Source: Ovis canadensis
Taxonomy: Eukaryota; Chordata; Mammalia; Artiodactyla; Bovidae
Assembly: GCF_042477335.2 (NCBI RefSeq)
Contig: NC_091262.1
Span: forward strand, 74,572,001-74,636,000
Direction: 5' to 3'
Length of the DNA stretch: 64,000 nucleotides
Of the stretch, positions 21,623-33,869 are shown piece by piece. The translations under genes were made by a program, and so were the position numbers. Position 1 is the first letter of the stretch; each line of letters opens with the position of its first letter. The notes below the pieces were generated by a model. That model did not search any database and was not told the origin of the DNA. It was given only the letters and a program-made list of their open reading frames with translations.

Positions 21623-22794
21623 AGTTCAAAACCAGCTTTTTGACTCTGTTTCTAAGAACCACATTCCTGCCTTTATCTTCCCCATCTTCATAAGTGGTAC
21701 CACCCAGTTACCCCTAGAAAAATCTTTGATGCTTCCCTCTTCCTCATTCACCAGGTTCTCCTGGTTCTACCTCCAAACAGCATCTCAAATCCATCCTCAC
21801 TCTGGTTCCTCTTCCAGCCTTAAACCCTTCCAGCCACACAGGAGCTAGGGTGACCTTTCCAAATGTTTAAAACCCTTTGGTGGCTTCTCGTTTCTGGGGG
21901 ATGTGCCATCCTGACACTCCTTAAGGAAAGAAGGAGCTGCTACTCCAGCTGCTGAGATGCTGCTCAGTTAAAGCCCTTCTTCACCCAAGATCATGCCATC
22001 TTCCGGGGAATCCTTCATCCAGTGGCTGAGAGAAGGAGGGAAGCCCAGCCCTCCTGCCCCAACTCAGAGAGCTCGGAAGGGTCATCCCATCCAGGAATTT
22101 TCACGGGTCTGCGGAGGCTTCTCTTAAGACTCCCTGTAGCTCACTTCTCCCTTTGTCCAATCCGTCTTCCTTCCTTTCAGTTTCACAGGTCCTGCTCCCT
22201 CGGACCTCCTGCGACCTGCAATGCCATAGACCTGGGAAACTCTGAACTCTACCAGCTGTTGTGCCAGGCTCTGTCTCGGCTGGCCCTGCCACTGTTCACC
22301 TCCTCTCCAGCGGTTCAACTTTCTATGCTTGCTTCTTCAGCTCCTCACGCACATCAGGCTGTTGCAGCCTCAGGACCTTTGCTTATGCCGTTCCCTCTGC
22401 CCACCCTGAGCTCCTCCAACTCTACAATCGGTTTCTCTTCCTTTTCCCAGTTTTCCCTCTGCCTCCCTGACCTCCCTCAGTATGAACCCTCACACCCTCT
22501 CTGTTTTGTGGAACACTACATCCTGAGCTGTTTCTTTCTAGAACTTGCCACAGTTACAATCACAAGTGGTTTTCTCTGTCTGCTGGTCTGTCAAGGATGA
22601 CCCTGAGTCTTGCAGAAAAGGTGAAAATTCTCTTTAGCATTCAGTTCGCCTATACACAGAGTTTTGCAGCACAGAGAAGCATCCCCAGTTAGGGGGACCA
22701 ACATGATCTATGTTAAAGATAAACACTCTCAACATCAACTCTGTCTCCATTAAAAATATATGAGCACTCCTGGTTTTTAAGGAATGAATGTGCA
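21623..22794. other. Intergenic, no gene recognised
   Basis: Unique sequence with a 192-codon open frame (22022-22600, +). It has no recognisable domain, a composition typical of pyrimidine-rich DNA, and no splice or promoter support. It is not called a gene. Confidence 0.55.
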
Positions 22795-22916
22795 AGCGTG
22801 CTTAGTCATGTCCCACTCTTTGCAACTCCGAGGACTCTAGCCTACCAGGCTACTCTGTCCATGAAATTTTCCAGGCAAGAATACTGGAGTGGGTTGCCAT
22901 TTCCTACTCCAGGGTT
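22795..22916 (-). repeat. Bov-tA/BovA SINE, truncated
   Basis: 'cccactctttgcaactccga' to 'aatactggagtgggttgcca' on the reverse strand; the tRNA-like head is missing. Confidence 0.88.
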
Positions 22917-22933
22917 TTTAAGGAAAAGGAATG

Positions 22934-23003
22934 TATTGGCTTGGCCAAAATGTTCATTTGGGAACATCTTATGGAAAAACCTCCCTAAACTTTGGCCAAC
23001 CTG
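22934..23003. mobile_element. Mariner-like miniature element 1
   Basis: Near-palindromic: 'ttggcttggccaaaatgttc' at the left and 'ctaaactttggccaacctga' at the right, around 'aacatcttatggaaaaacc'. It matches the other two copies at 24272 and 33166. Confidence 0.6.
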
Positions 23004-23359
23004 ACACTTCATGCCCCTATTTTTCGCAATGCATGTGGATCAGTTAGGCATCTAGGTTGACTGGCCCTTCCCCAAAGATTACACAGAGAAAAGTCATAAA
23101 ACTGGGAAACGCTACATCAACATACACGCATTCATCTTATCCTGTGAACATCTATATAATGTGATATTGACCGTTTTCACGCACATGTGTGATCTTTAGG
23201 ACGGCTCTCAAAGTAGTCAGGGCACCTTCTCAGGTGAAGAAAGCGAGGGTCAGAGTGTGTCCAGGACAGTCTGGGTCCTCCAGTTCTCTTCTGGGAGTCT
23301 GACAAGTGGACAGCCTCCCTTTCTGTACCCACTCTCTCAGATCTAAAACTGTTTTCTTG

Positions 23360-23677
23360 TATTATTTATCTGGTTTTGGTTGTGCTGGATCTTAGCGGTC
23401 ATGTGTGGCTTTTCGCTAGTTGCAGTGAGCAGGGACCCCTCTCTGGCTGCGGTGCGCAGGCCTCTCTTCGCAGTGGCCTCTCCCGTTGCGGAGCGTGGGC
23501 CCTCGGCGCTCGGGCTTCAGTAGCTGCAGCACGTGGTCTCAGGCTGCGGAGCACAGACTCAACAGTTGTGGCGCATGGGCCCAGCTGCTTTGAGGCATGT
23601 GGGATCCTCCCAGAGCAGGCCTCGAACCCGTGTACCCTGCATTGGCAAGCATCTACTCTACTACCAGGGAAGTCCCT
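23360..23677 (-). repeat. CHR-1-type tRNA-Glu SINE (long form)
   Basis: Reverse strand. The GC-rich body ('tgagcagggacccctctctg', 'gcatgtgggatcctccc') is followed by 'ctaccagggaagtccc', the head of the element. Confidence 0.9.
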
Positions 23678-24124
23678 CTAAAACTGTTTAATTTCCTTCT
23701 CTGCTCAAACCAAGAGCCCTTCCCTAAAGGCCACCTGCACAGGGCCTGCCCCAGGGTAGGACTTCTGAGATCTCACAGAAAGAATAAATAAATGGGGTAG
23801 AACAGAGGTAAGGGTTAGAATTGGGTTTTCTGACTCCAAGTTCCAAGTGAGTCTTCCACAAATACGTCTGTGTACCTGGGCATTTATGATATGCATGTGG
23901 GTCCTTTCATCTACAGTGTTTTTCTCAGCTTGCCTGCCATCCAAACTCCTATTCCTCTCTCAAAACTCAGCTCAAATATCCCTCCGCCATGAATTTTCCC
24001 AGCTCGTCGTTGAGCAGAATTAAATCCTTTCAGTCTTGACACTCAGATGGAATTTTGGCACTTCGTTGCCACTTTGCATTCCACAAAGGATGGTCCCCAG
24101 GTGTCTGTCTGTCTTTGTCCTCAG

Positions 24125-24235
24125 CCAGACCAAGAGCTGTTTATGGGACCAGTGAGGGCTTTGTTCATCTCTGTCTCTCCAGTGCCCACAAAGGACCTGG
24201 CACCCACACGTAGTTTGGAACATATATGTTGATAT
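24125..24235 (+). repeat. L2-like LINE 3' end
   Basis: 'ctctgtctctccagtgccca', 'aaaggacctggcaccca' and the tail fit the L2 3' end. Confidence 0.55.
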
Positions 24236-24271
24236 AGAGGCAAGCTGTTGATATTCTTGTATATAAATATT

Positions 24272-24350
24272 GTATCATCCCAGAAGTTTATTTGGGTTTT
24301 TCCATGAGATGTTGCAGAAAACTCAAATGAATTTTCTGGCCAACACAATA
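24272..24350. mobile_element. Mariner-like miniature element 2
   Basis: 'gggtttttccatgagatgtt' and 'gaattttctggccaacacaa' form the diverged inverted halves seen in elements 1 and 3. Confidence 0.6.
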
Positions 24351-24734
24351 AATAGGTTTTTGAAGTCATTCAGCAAATATTTGTTAAGCACATGAGCCCT
24401 GTTATAGGAGTTGTGAACAAGACTTTAATCAAAAGTAATAAACCCTTTGCTGGATGCAGCTCACATTCTGGTGAGAGAAAGAGGAAGTGAAAGATAAACA
24501 GATGAATTTAACCAGGTGATGATAACCACTGTAACAAACCGTGAAGCCAGCCAAGTGGAGGGGAGATATCTCAGGGAGGGGCTCTCTGATAAGGGTGGGT
24601 GTGTGAGGACCACACAGACCTGAGGGAGTGAGTGTGCAGGTCCCAATGAGAAGGGCACTCCAGCCAGAGAGACTGGCCAGTGCAAAGGTCCTGAGGCAGG
24701 AGACAAAGTGGCTTATTCAAGACAGAGTGAGGAA

Positions 24735-24893
24735 AGAACTTCCCAGGCTTCCAATGCAGGGGGTGTGGGTTCCATCGCTGGTTGGAGAGCTAAGATCTCA
24801 TATGCCTCCTGGCCAAAAGAAAAAAAAAGAGAGAAGCAATATTGTATCAAGTTCATATAAAGACTTTAAGAAATAGTCCTCTTAAAAAAAAGT
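24735..24893 (+). repeat. CHR-type tRNA-Glu SINE
   Basis: 'gaacttcccaggcttccaat', 'gggttccatcgctggttgga', A-rich middle and 'gcaatattgtatcaagttca' tail. Confidence 0.9.
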
Positions 24894-26698
24894 AAACAGA
24901 GCAAGGATGCCAGGGAGCAGGCAGAGGCAGTGAGAGGGACGCCCAGAAATGCAGCAGGGGGCGGGCCCCCGTGGCCTTGAGGACCTCTATCAAGTCTTCA
25001 TGTCCTCCTGGGCCTGAGACAGGACACACCATGGTCCGACTTCGGCTTTCCAACACACGGGAGCATAGCCGGCGCTCTCCGGCCAGGCCCCTTCCGAGTG
25101 CTGTCCTGGGAGGCTTCCTGAATGTCAGCACGTGCCAGGCCTGGGCTGTGTTAGCTCCCGGGATCCTCCCAGCTTCCCTAAGAGGAGGGTCCGGTGGGCC
25201 CACTGCCCAGTTAAGAGAACCTGATCTCCTCGAGTAAGGCCGACGTGGGGAGGGAGAGTTTTCCGTGAATTTTCTTAAACATTCCTGGTCCACGGCACCC
25301 CTGTCCTGGCAGAGTTTCTCTGCAGGGTGACCGGTGTCCAGAGCCCTTGGCTTCTAAATGGCCCTGAACGCAGGCCAGGGCAGCGCCGGTGGCTGTCTGA
25401 ATGCCCAGGACACACAGGTGGGCAGCTGTGTCTCCAGTAGATTTCTGGGTCTTTGGGCTTTGGTAAACCTACATGGAGGATTTTATTTTCATCCTCCTGA
25501 CATCATGACCCCTTACTATGACCCCACCCCTCCTGCCCTCCCACCCCCGGTGCTACAGTTGGGTTCTCTCCAACCATGACGCTTGCCACACTTGGCTGTG
25601 AGTGTCTTTTGCACACCTGCCTTGTCCATGTGACCGTGAACAACCCAGGGTGGACACTGAGCCATCCTCTCTGCCTCTGGCTCCCAGCTTGCACCTGGCC
25701 CCAGGGAGCTGCTCCCCAAGTGTTTGCAGAACAGGAGGGAACGCGACCAGACCTGTGCTCACAGAGGAGCAAAGGTTAGAGTGGGATTTGAATGACGGAT
25801 GGACTTGAAGCAGAGACAGAGGACTGGGACGTGATTTCTAGCGAATGCTCACAGGTAGGCGAGTCCAGATGTATTAGGTCCATGGGACACCCCTGTCAGC
25901 TGGAACAAGACCCAGGTCGAGGCTGGCTCCAGGCGAAATAGCAGGACCAACAAGGAGCCTGTGCATTCCAAACAGTCGGGCCGGTGAAGTGACAAAATCT
26001 AAGTGCTTCTGGAATATTCATCTCGCCCAAGGATAGACTGAAAGGAGAAAACTCAGAAAGCAAGGAGATTGGTTTGGGGTTCTTTGCTGCAGAATTATTC
26101 ATTGCAGGAGTGTTTAAAACTCAGATGGGAAGAAATGCTCGGGCAGGGGTGAAGCGCACTAGCTGGACAGAAATGAGAGCACTGCCATCCTGGCGGGAAG
26201 TTGCGCCGTGGTGTTTTCCTTTCTTTATCTGCAGTGGAAACAGTCAGAGAGACGCCAGATGTTGTAAGGCCTGAGTGGGGACCCCCACCCCAGATGCTTA
26301 GCATATAGTTGTCATTCGTAGAGATGTGCTGGGTGAAATATACCAGTCTTTGACCTTGAAGAAGCTGCTGGATGTGACTAGAAAGGAGAAGAGACCAGTG
26401 ACTCCAAGGTTTAGGTGCTGAAGAGCTGGAAAGTGACATTGAATGTCACGGTGGGAACATGACCTGTGTGTCCCCAACCTCGAACTCCAGCTCATCCTTT
26501 CCTTGAATCTGCTTTGAGCGTCTTCTGAGCTCACTGTACCTACCTGGGGTCCCTCCGTGTTAGCATTAAGGACAATCCCAGGGAAGGTCATCTGACCATC
26601 CAGCTGGCTGGGCTACCCTCTGTTTGTGGACTGCAGCCCTGGGTCTTCCACTGGCCTCCTCTTTGTGCCTTAAGATGGTATCTGTTGTAATGACTTAA
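24894..26698. other. Intergenic, no gene or repeat clearly recognised
   Basis: Unique GC-moderate sequence with several overlapping open frames on both strands and no domain, splice or promoter support. Confidence 0.55.
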
Positions 26699-26872
26699 AT
26701 TTTTTTTTTTTTAATTTATTGGTTGCATTGGGTCTCAGCTGCAGCCTGTGGGTTTAGTTGCTCTGCAGCATGTGGGATCTTGGTTTCCCTCCCAAGGATC
26801 AGACCTGCAAACCCTGCATTGGAAGGCAGGTTCTTAACCACTGGTGGTCACTGGACCACCAGGGAAATCCCT
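26699..26872 (-). repeat. CHR-type tRNA-Glu SINE
   Basis: Starts with T13 (A tail reversed), then 'gcagcatgtgggatcttggt', and ends 'ggaccaccagggaaatccc'. Confidence 0.93.
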
Positions 26873-26935
26873 TATTGTAATAAATCACTTTAAATTGGTT
26901 ACAATAATCGCTTTAAACCTGTTAAAATAATTTTA

Positions 26936-27142
26936 GGGGCTTCCCAGGTGGCATCAGTGGTAAAGAACCCACGTGCCAACGCAGGAGACGCTAGAGATGT
27001 GAATTCCATCCCCGGGTCAGGAAGATCCCCTGGAGAAGGGCATGGCAACCCACTCCAGTATTCTTGCCTGGAGAATCCCACGGACAGAGGAGCCTGGCAG
27101 GCTACAGTCCATGGGGTCACAGAGTCGGACACGACTGAGCAC
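26936..27142 (+). repeat. Bov-tA SINE
   Basis: 'gggcttcccaggtggcatca' to 'agtcggacacgactgagcac'; full length. Confidence 0.95.
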
Positions 27143-29278
27143 ATTACAAGTCAGTTTTATTAATTAATGTGTATTAAGTTCACAAACAGTCTGAACAAAG
27201 CCTTTCACAATCCACTGCGTGATTCTCGATCAGAATACAGACTACAGGAATTCTGAAGCATTCTTTACTCTTCTGATATAATGATCAGAGGATTGTGATT
27301 TCTGTGGTTTATGAAATGGGGGCGAATTATTTTTTAGTAAACGTGGGTGTACATTCATTTTATGACCTTTAAGGGATGGGTTACCTATACTTATCTTGGA
27401 TATCTGTGAAGATGTCTCCATGTCAGCCGTGTCAGCTAGTATTTGTGACTTCTATCTGTTGCTTTTGTAAATGCCTACACCGATACCCCCAAGGTCCCAG
27501 TACCCAGGGGACTTTCACCCCGAGTGGCTCACACCAGGCCCTGCCACGCCACTGTCAGTCTCCTCCCACATTCTCCACGTTCCAGCAGTCCGCGGTCCCT
27601 TCCTGCAGGTGGGGTTCCTGCATCCTGTCCTCAGAATTCAGGCTCCCACACCCCACAGCCCCAGAGGCAGAAGGAAATCCTGTCTTCCCCGGAAATCCAC
27701 TTCCCTTTCTGCATTGCAAGCAAGTTGACAGTGGGGGCATCCATTTTTTTTTTTTTTTTAGAAAACTTTTCATCACACACATGGGGTGAGGCCCCCAAGG
27801 CCTCGGGGCCACAGGGCCGCTTACTCGGCCCTCTCTAGTGCCTGTGACACACTGAGAGTCCCGGCCATGTGGCCCTGCCACACACGCGCCACTTCCCACA
27901 GTCCATCCTCGGCATGAGATGAAGCCACGTCAGGGCCTGCGAGCCTCACCTCCGGGCAGGACTGGTGTCATCTTCTCTTGTGGGTACCCCTGTGCTGGAG
28001 CAGGTGGACATCTCCTGAGACCAGATGCTTCTCAGAAACAGTCCTGCCTAAATGCATAGCAAAGGGAGAAAAAACTAACCGCCCTCTGTGGCTGGGAGGG
28101 CTGGCAGGTGAGACCCCGATTTATGTTACTAATCAGGAAGCACTAGGATTCTGGAACTTTCTCTGGTCAAAATCTACCCCAAAATGATGGCAGGCATCCT
28201 CGGGACTTTACAGTCTCAAATCTTTCCTGACACGAAAGGTCCTTCCCCAGAGATAGATTCCAGCTTCCTCCCAAAAATACACATCTGCTTCACGGAGTGT
28301 TCCTTAAAAAAAAAAACCCACAAAACCTGCCTCCACAAGTTTAAGACGTCCAGCAATGTGGGCAAACCGCTGGCAAGTTCACGAGTGCAGTTTGTCCCCA
28401 CTGAGATGTCATTATCGGAAAATGGAGACACGGTGAAAAGGCCAGATTCTGAAGACAAAGGGGATGTTTTCTGCTCCAGACACTCCAGGTTCACGGTCAG
28501 GTCAAGAAACACAAGCAGAGCATCCGAGAGGCAGGACTGGGGTTTGGGGAGCACTAGGGCCTGAGATTTGGGGGTCACTCCCCCAAAGCGGGAATCAAGC
28601 CCTGGTGTGGAGGCATTCTCCTGCCGTCAGGGAGGGAGCTTAAGAGCACCTTCATTTTTAGGAGCTAAAATAAAAAGTATTTGGCATTTGGCCCAAGGCT
28701 CTTGAGGTCTGACTCTCAAAGAAAGCCTGAAATTTCTGTCTGAACATGAGGTCCTGAATGGTTCAACTTGGCATCTGCAGATGTACATCAAAAACGGATT
28801 TCAGAACTGCCGGGGGGATTAGGGAAAGTGCATCTGATCTTACTCAGCTCTGCATGCCGCATGAGTCAAGCTTTCTGTGGCTCGCTGTTTGCTTAATGGG
28901 GTCCACAGTGATGGATTCTTGGCAACACACCTTTCATGATTAAAATTCAAAAGGAGGCATTCAAGTCAGCTCCCAGGAAATTTGCTGCAGAACCCCAGGC
29001 ATTCAGGTCCCCAGTGTGAGCAGACCAAGTCATCACTCAGTGTCCATCAATGCCCGGCGAGGCTTGTGGGGCTCAGTGACGCCAAAATACGTTTCCAGGG
29101 TGGGTTGACCACTATACCATTCTTGGGCAGGATTGCAGGCCTTTCCAGATGTTGCCAAAGTAGAGATGGAGATGGTAGCTGAGTAATCGCTTGCCAGCCC
29201 CTAAGTGCAAAGCAGTTTTCATTTCAAAATCCCAGTTTGCTTCCTCCATCTGAAAGACTCATTTTTTCAGCAGTCCAG
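27143..29278. other. Intergenic sequence upstream of BDKRB1
   Basis: No gene recognised. It contains A/T runs at 27747-27759 and 28307-28317, and no ruminant SINE between 27.15 and 31.09 kb, which is a long interval for this locus. It may include BDKRB1 regulatory sequence. Confidence 0.5.
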
Positions 29279-29424
29279 CCAATGACATCATCATCAGAGC
29301 GGGGGTTATGTAATTTAAGGCCACGACGCTTCCACGGTGGTTCCCAGAACAGAAAACATCTCCAAAGACAGCTCTCACCATCAGAAAGCCCAGCTGAAGT
29401 TGTGATACCTTTCATTTTGCCTGA
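29279..29424 (+). promoter_or_regulatory. BDKRB1: Candidate BDKRB1 promoter and first non-coding exon
   Basis: A compact cluster of promoter-like motifs: CCAAT (29279-29283) overlapping TGACATCA, an ATF/AP-1-like site (29283-29290), TTATGTAAT, a C/EBP- or PAR-bZIP-like site (29306-29314), and TATA-like taatttaa (29311-29318). About 85 bases further on there is a strong intronic donor gtaagt at 29425. The distance to the coding exon is 9.6 kb. Human exon 1 lies about 8 kb upstream of its coding exon, and the later SINE/BovB insertions here account for much of the difference. The assignment is inference; no transcript supports it. Confidence 0.35.
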
Positions 29425-31039
29425 GTAAGTAAATGAGCATCTTTTTTTCCTCTCTCTTACAAAAGTAAAATAGAAGATCCATACCTCAGAAGAACGTTTC
29501 ATTTTACAGCTTATACTGGCAGAGTTTTCAACTTTCTTTGGATGTATTTTTTAAACATAATTTTAAATCAATTTAAGAGACCTGTATCCCATGCCTCCTT
29601 TGGGTTTTAGCTGCTTTTCCAGAAGAGAGGAGAAAGGACGTTTGAAATAGGAGATTATTTCCAGCAGCTCTTTACTGCAAACTCACGTGAAATATGTAGA
29701 GGCTGAATACAGCCGTCAGAGCCCCGAGTGGACTCTGACCAGTTACAGTCTACGAATTCTGAGTATAAAAGTCAAATTGGTCTCCAAGGATCACTTACAA
29801 AATTTCGTAACACTAATAGCTGGTTGGGTTATTTGTGGATTGAAAACAGCATCTTATATTGAACAACGTATTTTATGTCAGGTAAATATGGGAGGGAAGG
29901 GAGATAACTTCACATGTTCAACTTTATAAGAAATGTTGTGTGTTGGTTACTTTGTTAAAATGGTGATAGCCAGAAACAAACATATAAGGATTTTACAATG
30001 TTATAAAATATTAGACAAAATAAACCTACTCCTCTACTAAGAGAAATTGTGTTATCTGGCCATTTGTGGTGGAACATGATCAAGGTTTTATGATTTTTTA
30101 AATTAGATGAAGCCTTCTTGAAAATTCTAAAAAGGAAAATATAATGAATATTAAGTATCTGTTTACTATTCATAAAATATTTAAACTTTTATTTTTTATG
30201 AAAATTGTCCTTTGAAAATATGAGTCTAATGTTATATAGATATTCAAAGATAAGGATTACATCATGTAAAAAAAAATTGAACAATTTTTTGAAGTTTTGA
30301 TTCTAGTCCATTTTCCCTTAACATAAACGTTTGAGGAAATCAAAAGGAAATGGAAGAGAAAAATGCATGAAACTGAGGAATAGTTTTGCTAAGTGATGTG
30401 CTATGATGTTATTTTTCAAAACTGCTTCTTGCTGAATTAATAGACGAAAATTAAAGAGAAATTCAAAATAAAAAAAACAGTGTCTTATGATGCCACTGGG
30501 TTGACATCCTTTAATATCTGTGTCTGTATTTCAAATGCCTTTATCGTCACCTCACTGTTGAAACTGGGATTAATTTGAAGAAGGCTATTTTGTTAAAGAA
30601 GCAGCACATGCCGATGTTTTCATGTGGGGAACTCAGAAAATACCAGATGGAAATTACAGAATAAGTCATTTCTAACATCCTTGCCCAGTATCACTTGTGA
30701 GTTTTTCAAATAGGATCAAATATGACTAATAATATCAATAGCTGCTGGATTCTGACCACATACTATGTACCAGGCAAATATCAGAGCTAAAACTCGGAGC
30801 AAACAAAAGATTTCTGCTCTCTGGCCAACTTTACATAAACATGAGCAGCAGCTGGTAAAGACCTCCTGAAAATAAGCTCGGCTTGAGCAGACTCATGCTG
30901 TGGCTGCCGCAGCCACAGACACAGCCAGGTCCCCTGGGATGGAGGGGGTTGTCTGCTGAACCAGCCAGACTCGGGCTGAAGTAAGAGGTCTCTGCAGGCG
31001 GCGCAGGTGACAACCCCTGGTTTCCTGGGCAGGGTGAGG

Positions 31040-31730
31040 CCTTGCCCCATGTATTAGTATCCAAATGGGGTTGGAACAAATTAGCACAAACTCAGGGGGC
31101 GCCAGTGGTAAAGAGCGTGCCTGCCAATGGCAAGAGACATAAGAGGCGCCGGTTCGATCCCTGGGTCAGGAAGACTCCCTGGAGAAGGGCATGGCAACCC
31201 ACTCCAGCATTCTAGCCTGGAGAATCCTATGGACAGAGGAGCCTGGTGGGCTACAGTCCAGGGGATCGCAAAGAGTCGGACATGACTAAAGCAACTGAGC
31301 ACGCACGCAGAGTGCCTTGAAACAGCACAAAATTATCTTACCGTTCTGGAGGTCAGAACTTTAAAGTCAGCTGTGATGAACTCAAGTCAAGGTGTTGGCA
31401 GAGCTGGGCTCCCTCTGGAGGCTTTTTCCAGCTTCTAGAGGCCGCCTGTGTTCCTTAGCCAGTGGCCCCTTCTCCATCTTCATAGCATCTTCTAATCTCT
31501 TTCTGACTCTGACCCCCTCCCCCACCTCCCTGTTTCACTTATAAATGGAACCACTTTCATCTGTGATGACATCAAGCCCACCTCCAAAATCCAGCATCTT
31601 CTCGCCATCTCAAGGTTCTTAATCCCATCTGCAAGGTCCCTTCCTCCATGTAGGGGACATATCTGCAGGTCCCAAGGACCAGGACATGAACATCTTTGGG
31701 GACTGTTGTTCTGCCAACCCCACATCCCTG
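31040..31730. repeat. Ancient mammalian interspersed repeat (family not resolved) split by a Bov-tA SINE
   Basis: 'accgttctggaggtcagaac', 'tcaaggtgttggcagagctg', 'tccagcttctagaggccgcc' and 'gaacatctttggggactgtt' belong to a known dispersed mammalian repeat. I cannot name the family with certainty. Confidence 0.6.
31091..31308 (+). repeat. Bov-tA SINE
   Basis: 'ggcgccagtggtaaagagcg' to 'agtcggacatgactaaagca'. Inserted in an older repeat. Confidence 0.94.
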
Positions 31731-32344
31731 GGGTTTGGCCCCAGCTTTGGTCTGGCGGTGCCTGGGCAGCTCCTGCTTCTTGCTACCCTGTAGTCCCTGA
31801 GGAGCACACAGGAGCCAGGCCCCATGCACTGCTCCCCAAGGCCACCCTTTCCTGCCCTGTCCCACACTTCAGAGGGGACTGAGCCTCCTGTCTCACATGT
31901 TCAAGGTGACCTGGAGGAGGAAGGAGAGAGAAGCTAAGCAGAGCGATCAGGGGGTTCTCTCAGTGCCCACAACAAACCTCTTCGCTCCTTCCAGCTCCTT
32001 CTTAAACCTCTCGGGGGTGAAGACTTTGAGGCTGGAGACAAATGAGAATCCTGCTGCCAAGAAGCCAGGCCTCCTGGAGCTCAGCTTTCCAAATTAAGTT
32101 GCTTAGTTTCCTAGTGTGCTGGGTGCCAGCTAACCCTTGAACTGGTCCACAGCTCTCAAAAAGCAGAAAGGGGCTCTTTTGATACTTTCTAACCTAGTGT
32201 TCCAACAGCAGAGTAGCCCACGTGAAGGAGAGGCTGCTTACACTGGACGGACCAGGGTACTTATCATCATCATTAGTAGTGCTGTTATTGCTACTGTACT
32301 CATCGCTGTGATTATTGTTGTGCGGTTTATCACTATTCAAGCCT

Positions 32345-32560
32345 CGTATTGGATGCTTTGCAGCCTGCAAGGGGATTCTACAAGCTGGATCTCATTCAAT
32401 CCTCACCATGACGCTTCGTAATAATTGCTGTTACTCCCATTCTACAGATGAACAAACTGAGGCTCAGAGAAGTTACCTGGCTTGCCCTAAATCACAGCTT
32501 GGGGGCGCCAGGACCTAAGCCCAGGCTCCCTGACCCCAGGTGTGTTCTCTTTATGGTCAC
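32345..32560 (+). repeat. MIR-like SINE
   Basis: 'ctcattcaatcctcaccatg', 'cccattctacagatgaacaa' and 'ctgaggctcagagaagttac' are strong MIR core matches. Confidence 0.75.
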
Positions 32561-33165
32561 AGCACACTGGGTGAAAGAGGCCTGAACTCTGAGCTGAGCC
32601 TGGAAGAAGAGCCGTGCATAAAACAGACTGGCTCCCATCACTGGGTGAACGTGGGCAAGTCACTTCTCTTTACCTCTATTTGCTCATCTGTACAATGGGC
32701 ACAAAGACATCCGTCCTCCTCCCAGGCAAGTTGTCAGGATTGGGCTACCTAAAGCCCCGCACAGCCCGCAGATACTGGTGTGGCTGCCAGTGAAGGGTCA
32801 GGTCAGGTGCCGGGGGCTCACTCTGCACCCCAGTGTCTGAGGAGACTGGGGATGAGGTGATATGCGGGCTTTCCATAGCACATAGAGCTTCCTCAGCATG
32901 CACAGAGAAGCACACAGGGAGGAATGGCATGACACCCAGTGGCGGTTTTAGGAGGCAGCTCCCACCCGTGTGTGTAGTACAAGGGGGCTGGAGGTGGGAG
33001 CCTGTGCTCACCACATTCCTGAGAAGTCAGGTTTCCTGGGTGTGTTGCTTTCCTGTGGCTACAATAGCACATCGCTATAAAACACTTCCAATGATTGTAT
33101 TATATTGATGGAGTTATAAAGCAGTTCAATCAAAAGCTATTTTCAAAAAATACGCATATTTAATT

Positions 33166-33232
33166 ACATTGGGTCGGTCAGAAAGTTCTTTCAGGTTACC
33201 GAAAAACTCAAAACTTTTTGGCCAATGCAATA
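33166..33232. mobile_element. Mariner-like miniature element 3
   Basis: 'attgggtcggtcagaaagtt' and 'aactttttggccaatgcaat' are near-complementary ends around a short centre. The element is flanked by TA-rich sequence. Confidence 0.65.
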
Positions 33233-33328
33233 TATATGTGCATGCATGCTTGTCACTCCAGTCGTGTATGTGTATGTATATATGCATCCATCAGTGAATG
33301 TTATATTATATTAATATAGCTATAAAGT

Positions 33329-33543
33329 GCTTGCGTGCGTGCTCAGTAGCTTCAGTTGTGTCTGACTCCATGTGACCCTATGGACTGTAGCCCACCAGGC
33401 TCCTCTGTCCATGGGATTCTCCAGGCAAGAATACTGGAGTGAGTAGCCATGCCCTCCTCCAGGGGATCTTCCCGACCCGGGACTGAGCCCACATCTCCTA
33501 CATTGCAAGTGGGTTCTTTACCACCTGAGGCACCAGAGAAGCC
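33329..33543 (-). repeat. Bov-tA SINE
   Basis: Full-length reverse copy: 'cttcagttgtgtctgactcc' to 'ccacctgaggcaccagagaa'. Confidence 0.95.
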
Positions 33544-33578
33544 AGTTATAAAGTAGTTCTAATTGAAAACTATCTTCA

Positions 33579-33720
33579 GGGACTTTCCTGGTGATCCAGT
33601 GGCTAAGACTTCACGCTTTCAATGCAGACATCCCAGGTTCAATCTCTGGCCGGGGAACTGGATCCCAGATGCCACAGCTGAGACTTGGCACAGCCACATT
33701 TAAAAAGAAAAAAAACACCT
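33579..33720 (+). repeat. CHR-type tRNA-Glu SINE
   Basis: 'gactttcctggtgatccagt', 'ccaggttcaatctctggccg' and an A-rich tail at 33701-33716. Confidence 0.92.
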
Positions 33721-33869
33721 ATTTTCAAAAAAATTATGTATTTAACTATGTATGTATGAATGTATATGCATATATACACACACACCAACAAATTGCTTGT
33801 AAATATTATATTGATGGAGTTATAAAGTAGTTCTAGTAAATGTTTTTCCCCCTGAAATCTAAATACATA

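Noticed and set aside
22022-22600. 192-codon open frame, plus strand
   Set aside because: No recognisable domain, no splice signals with sense, no promoter features and pyrimidine-rich composition. It could be chance in GC-moderate DNA.
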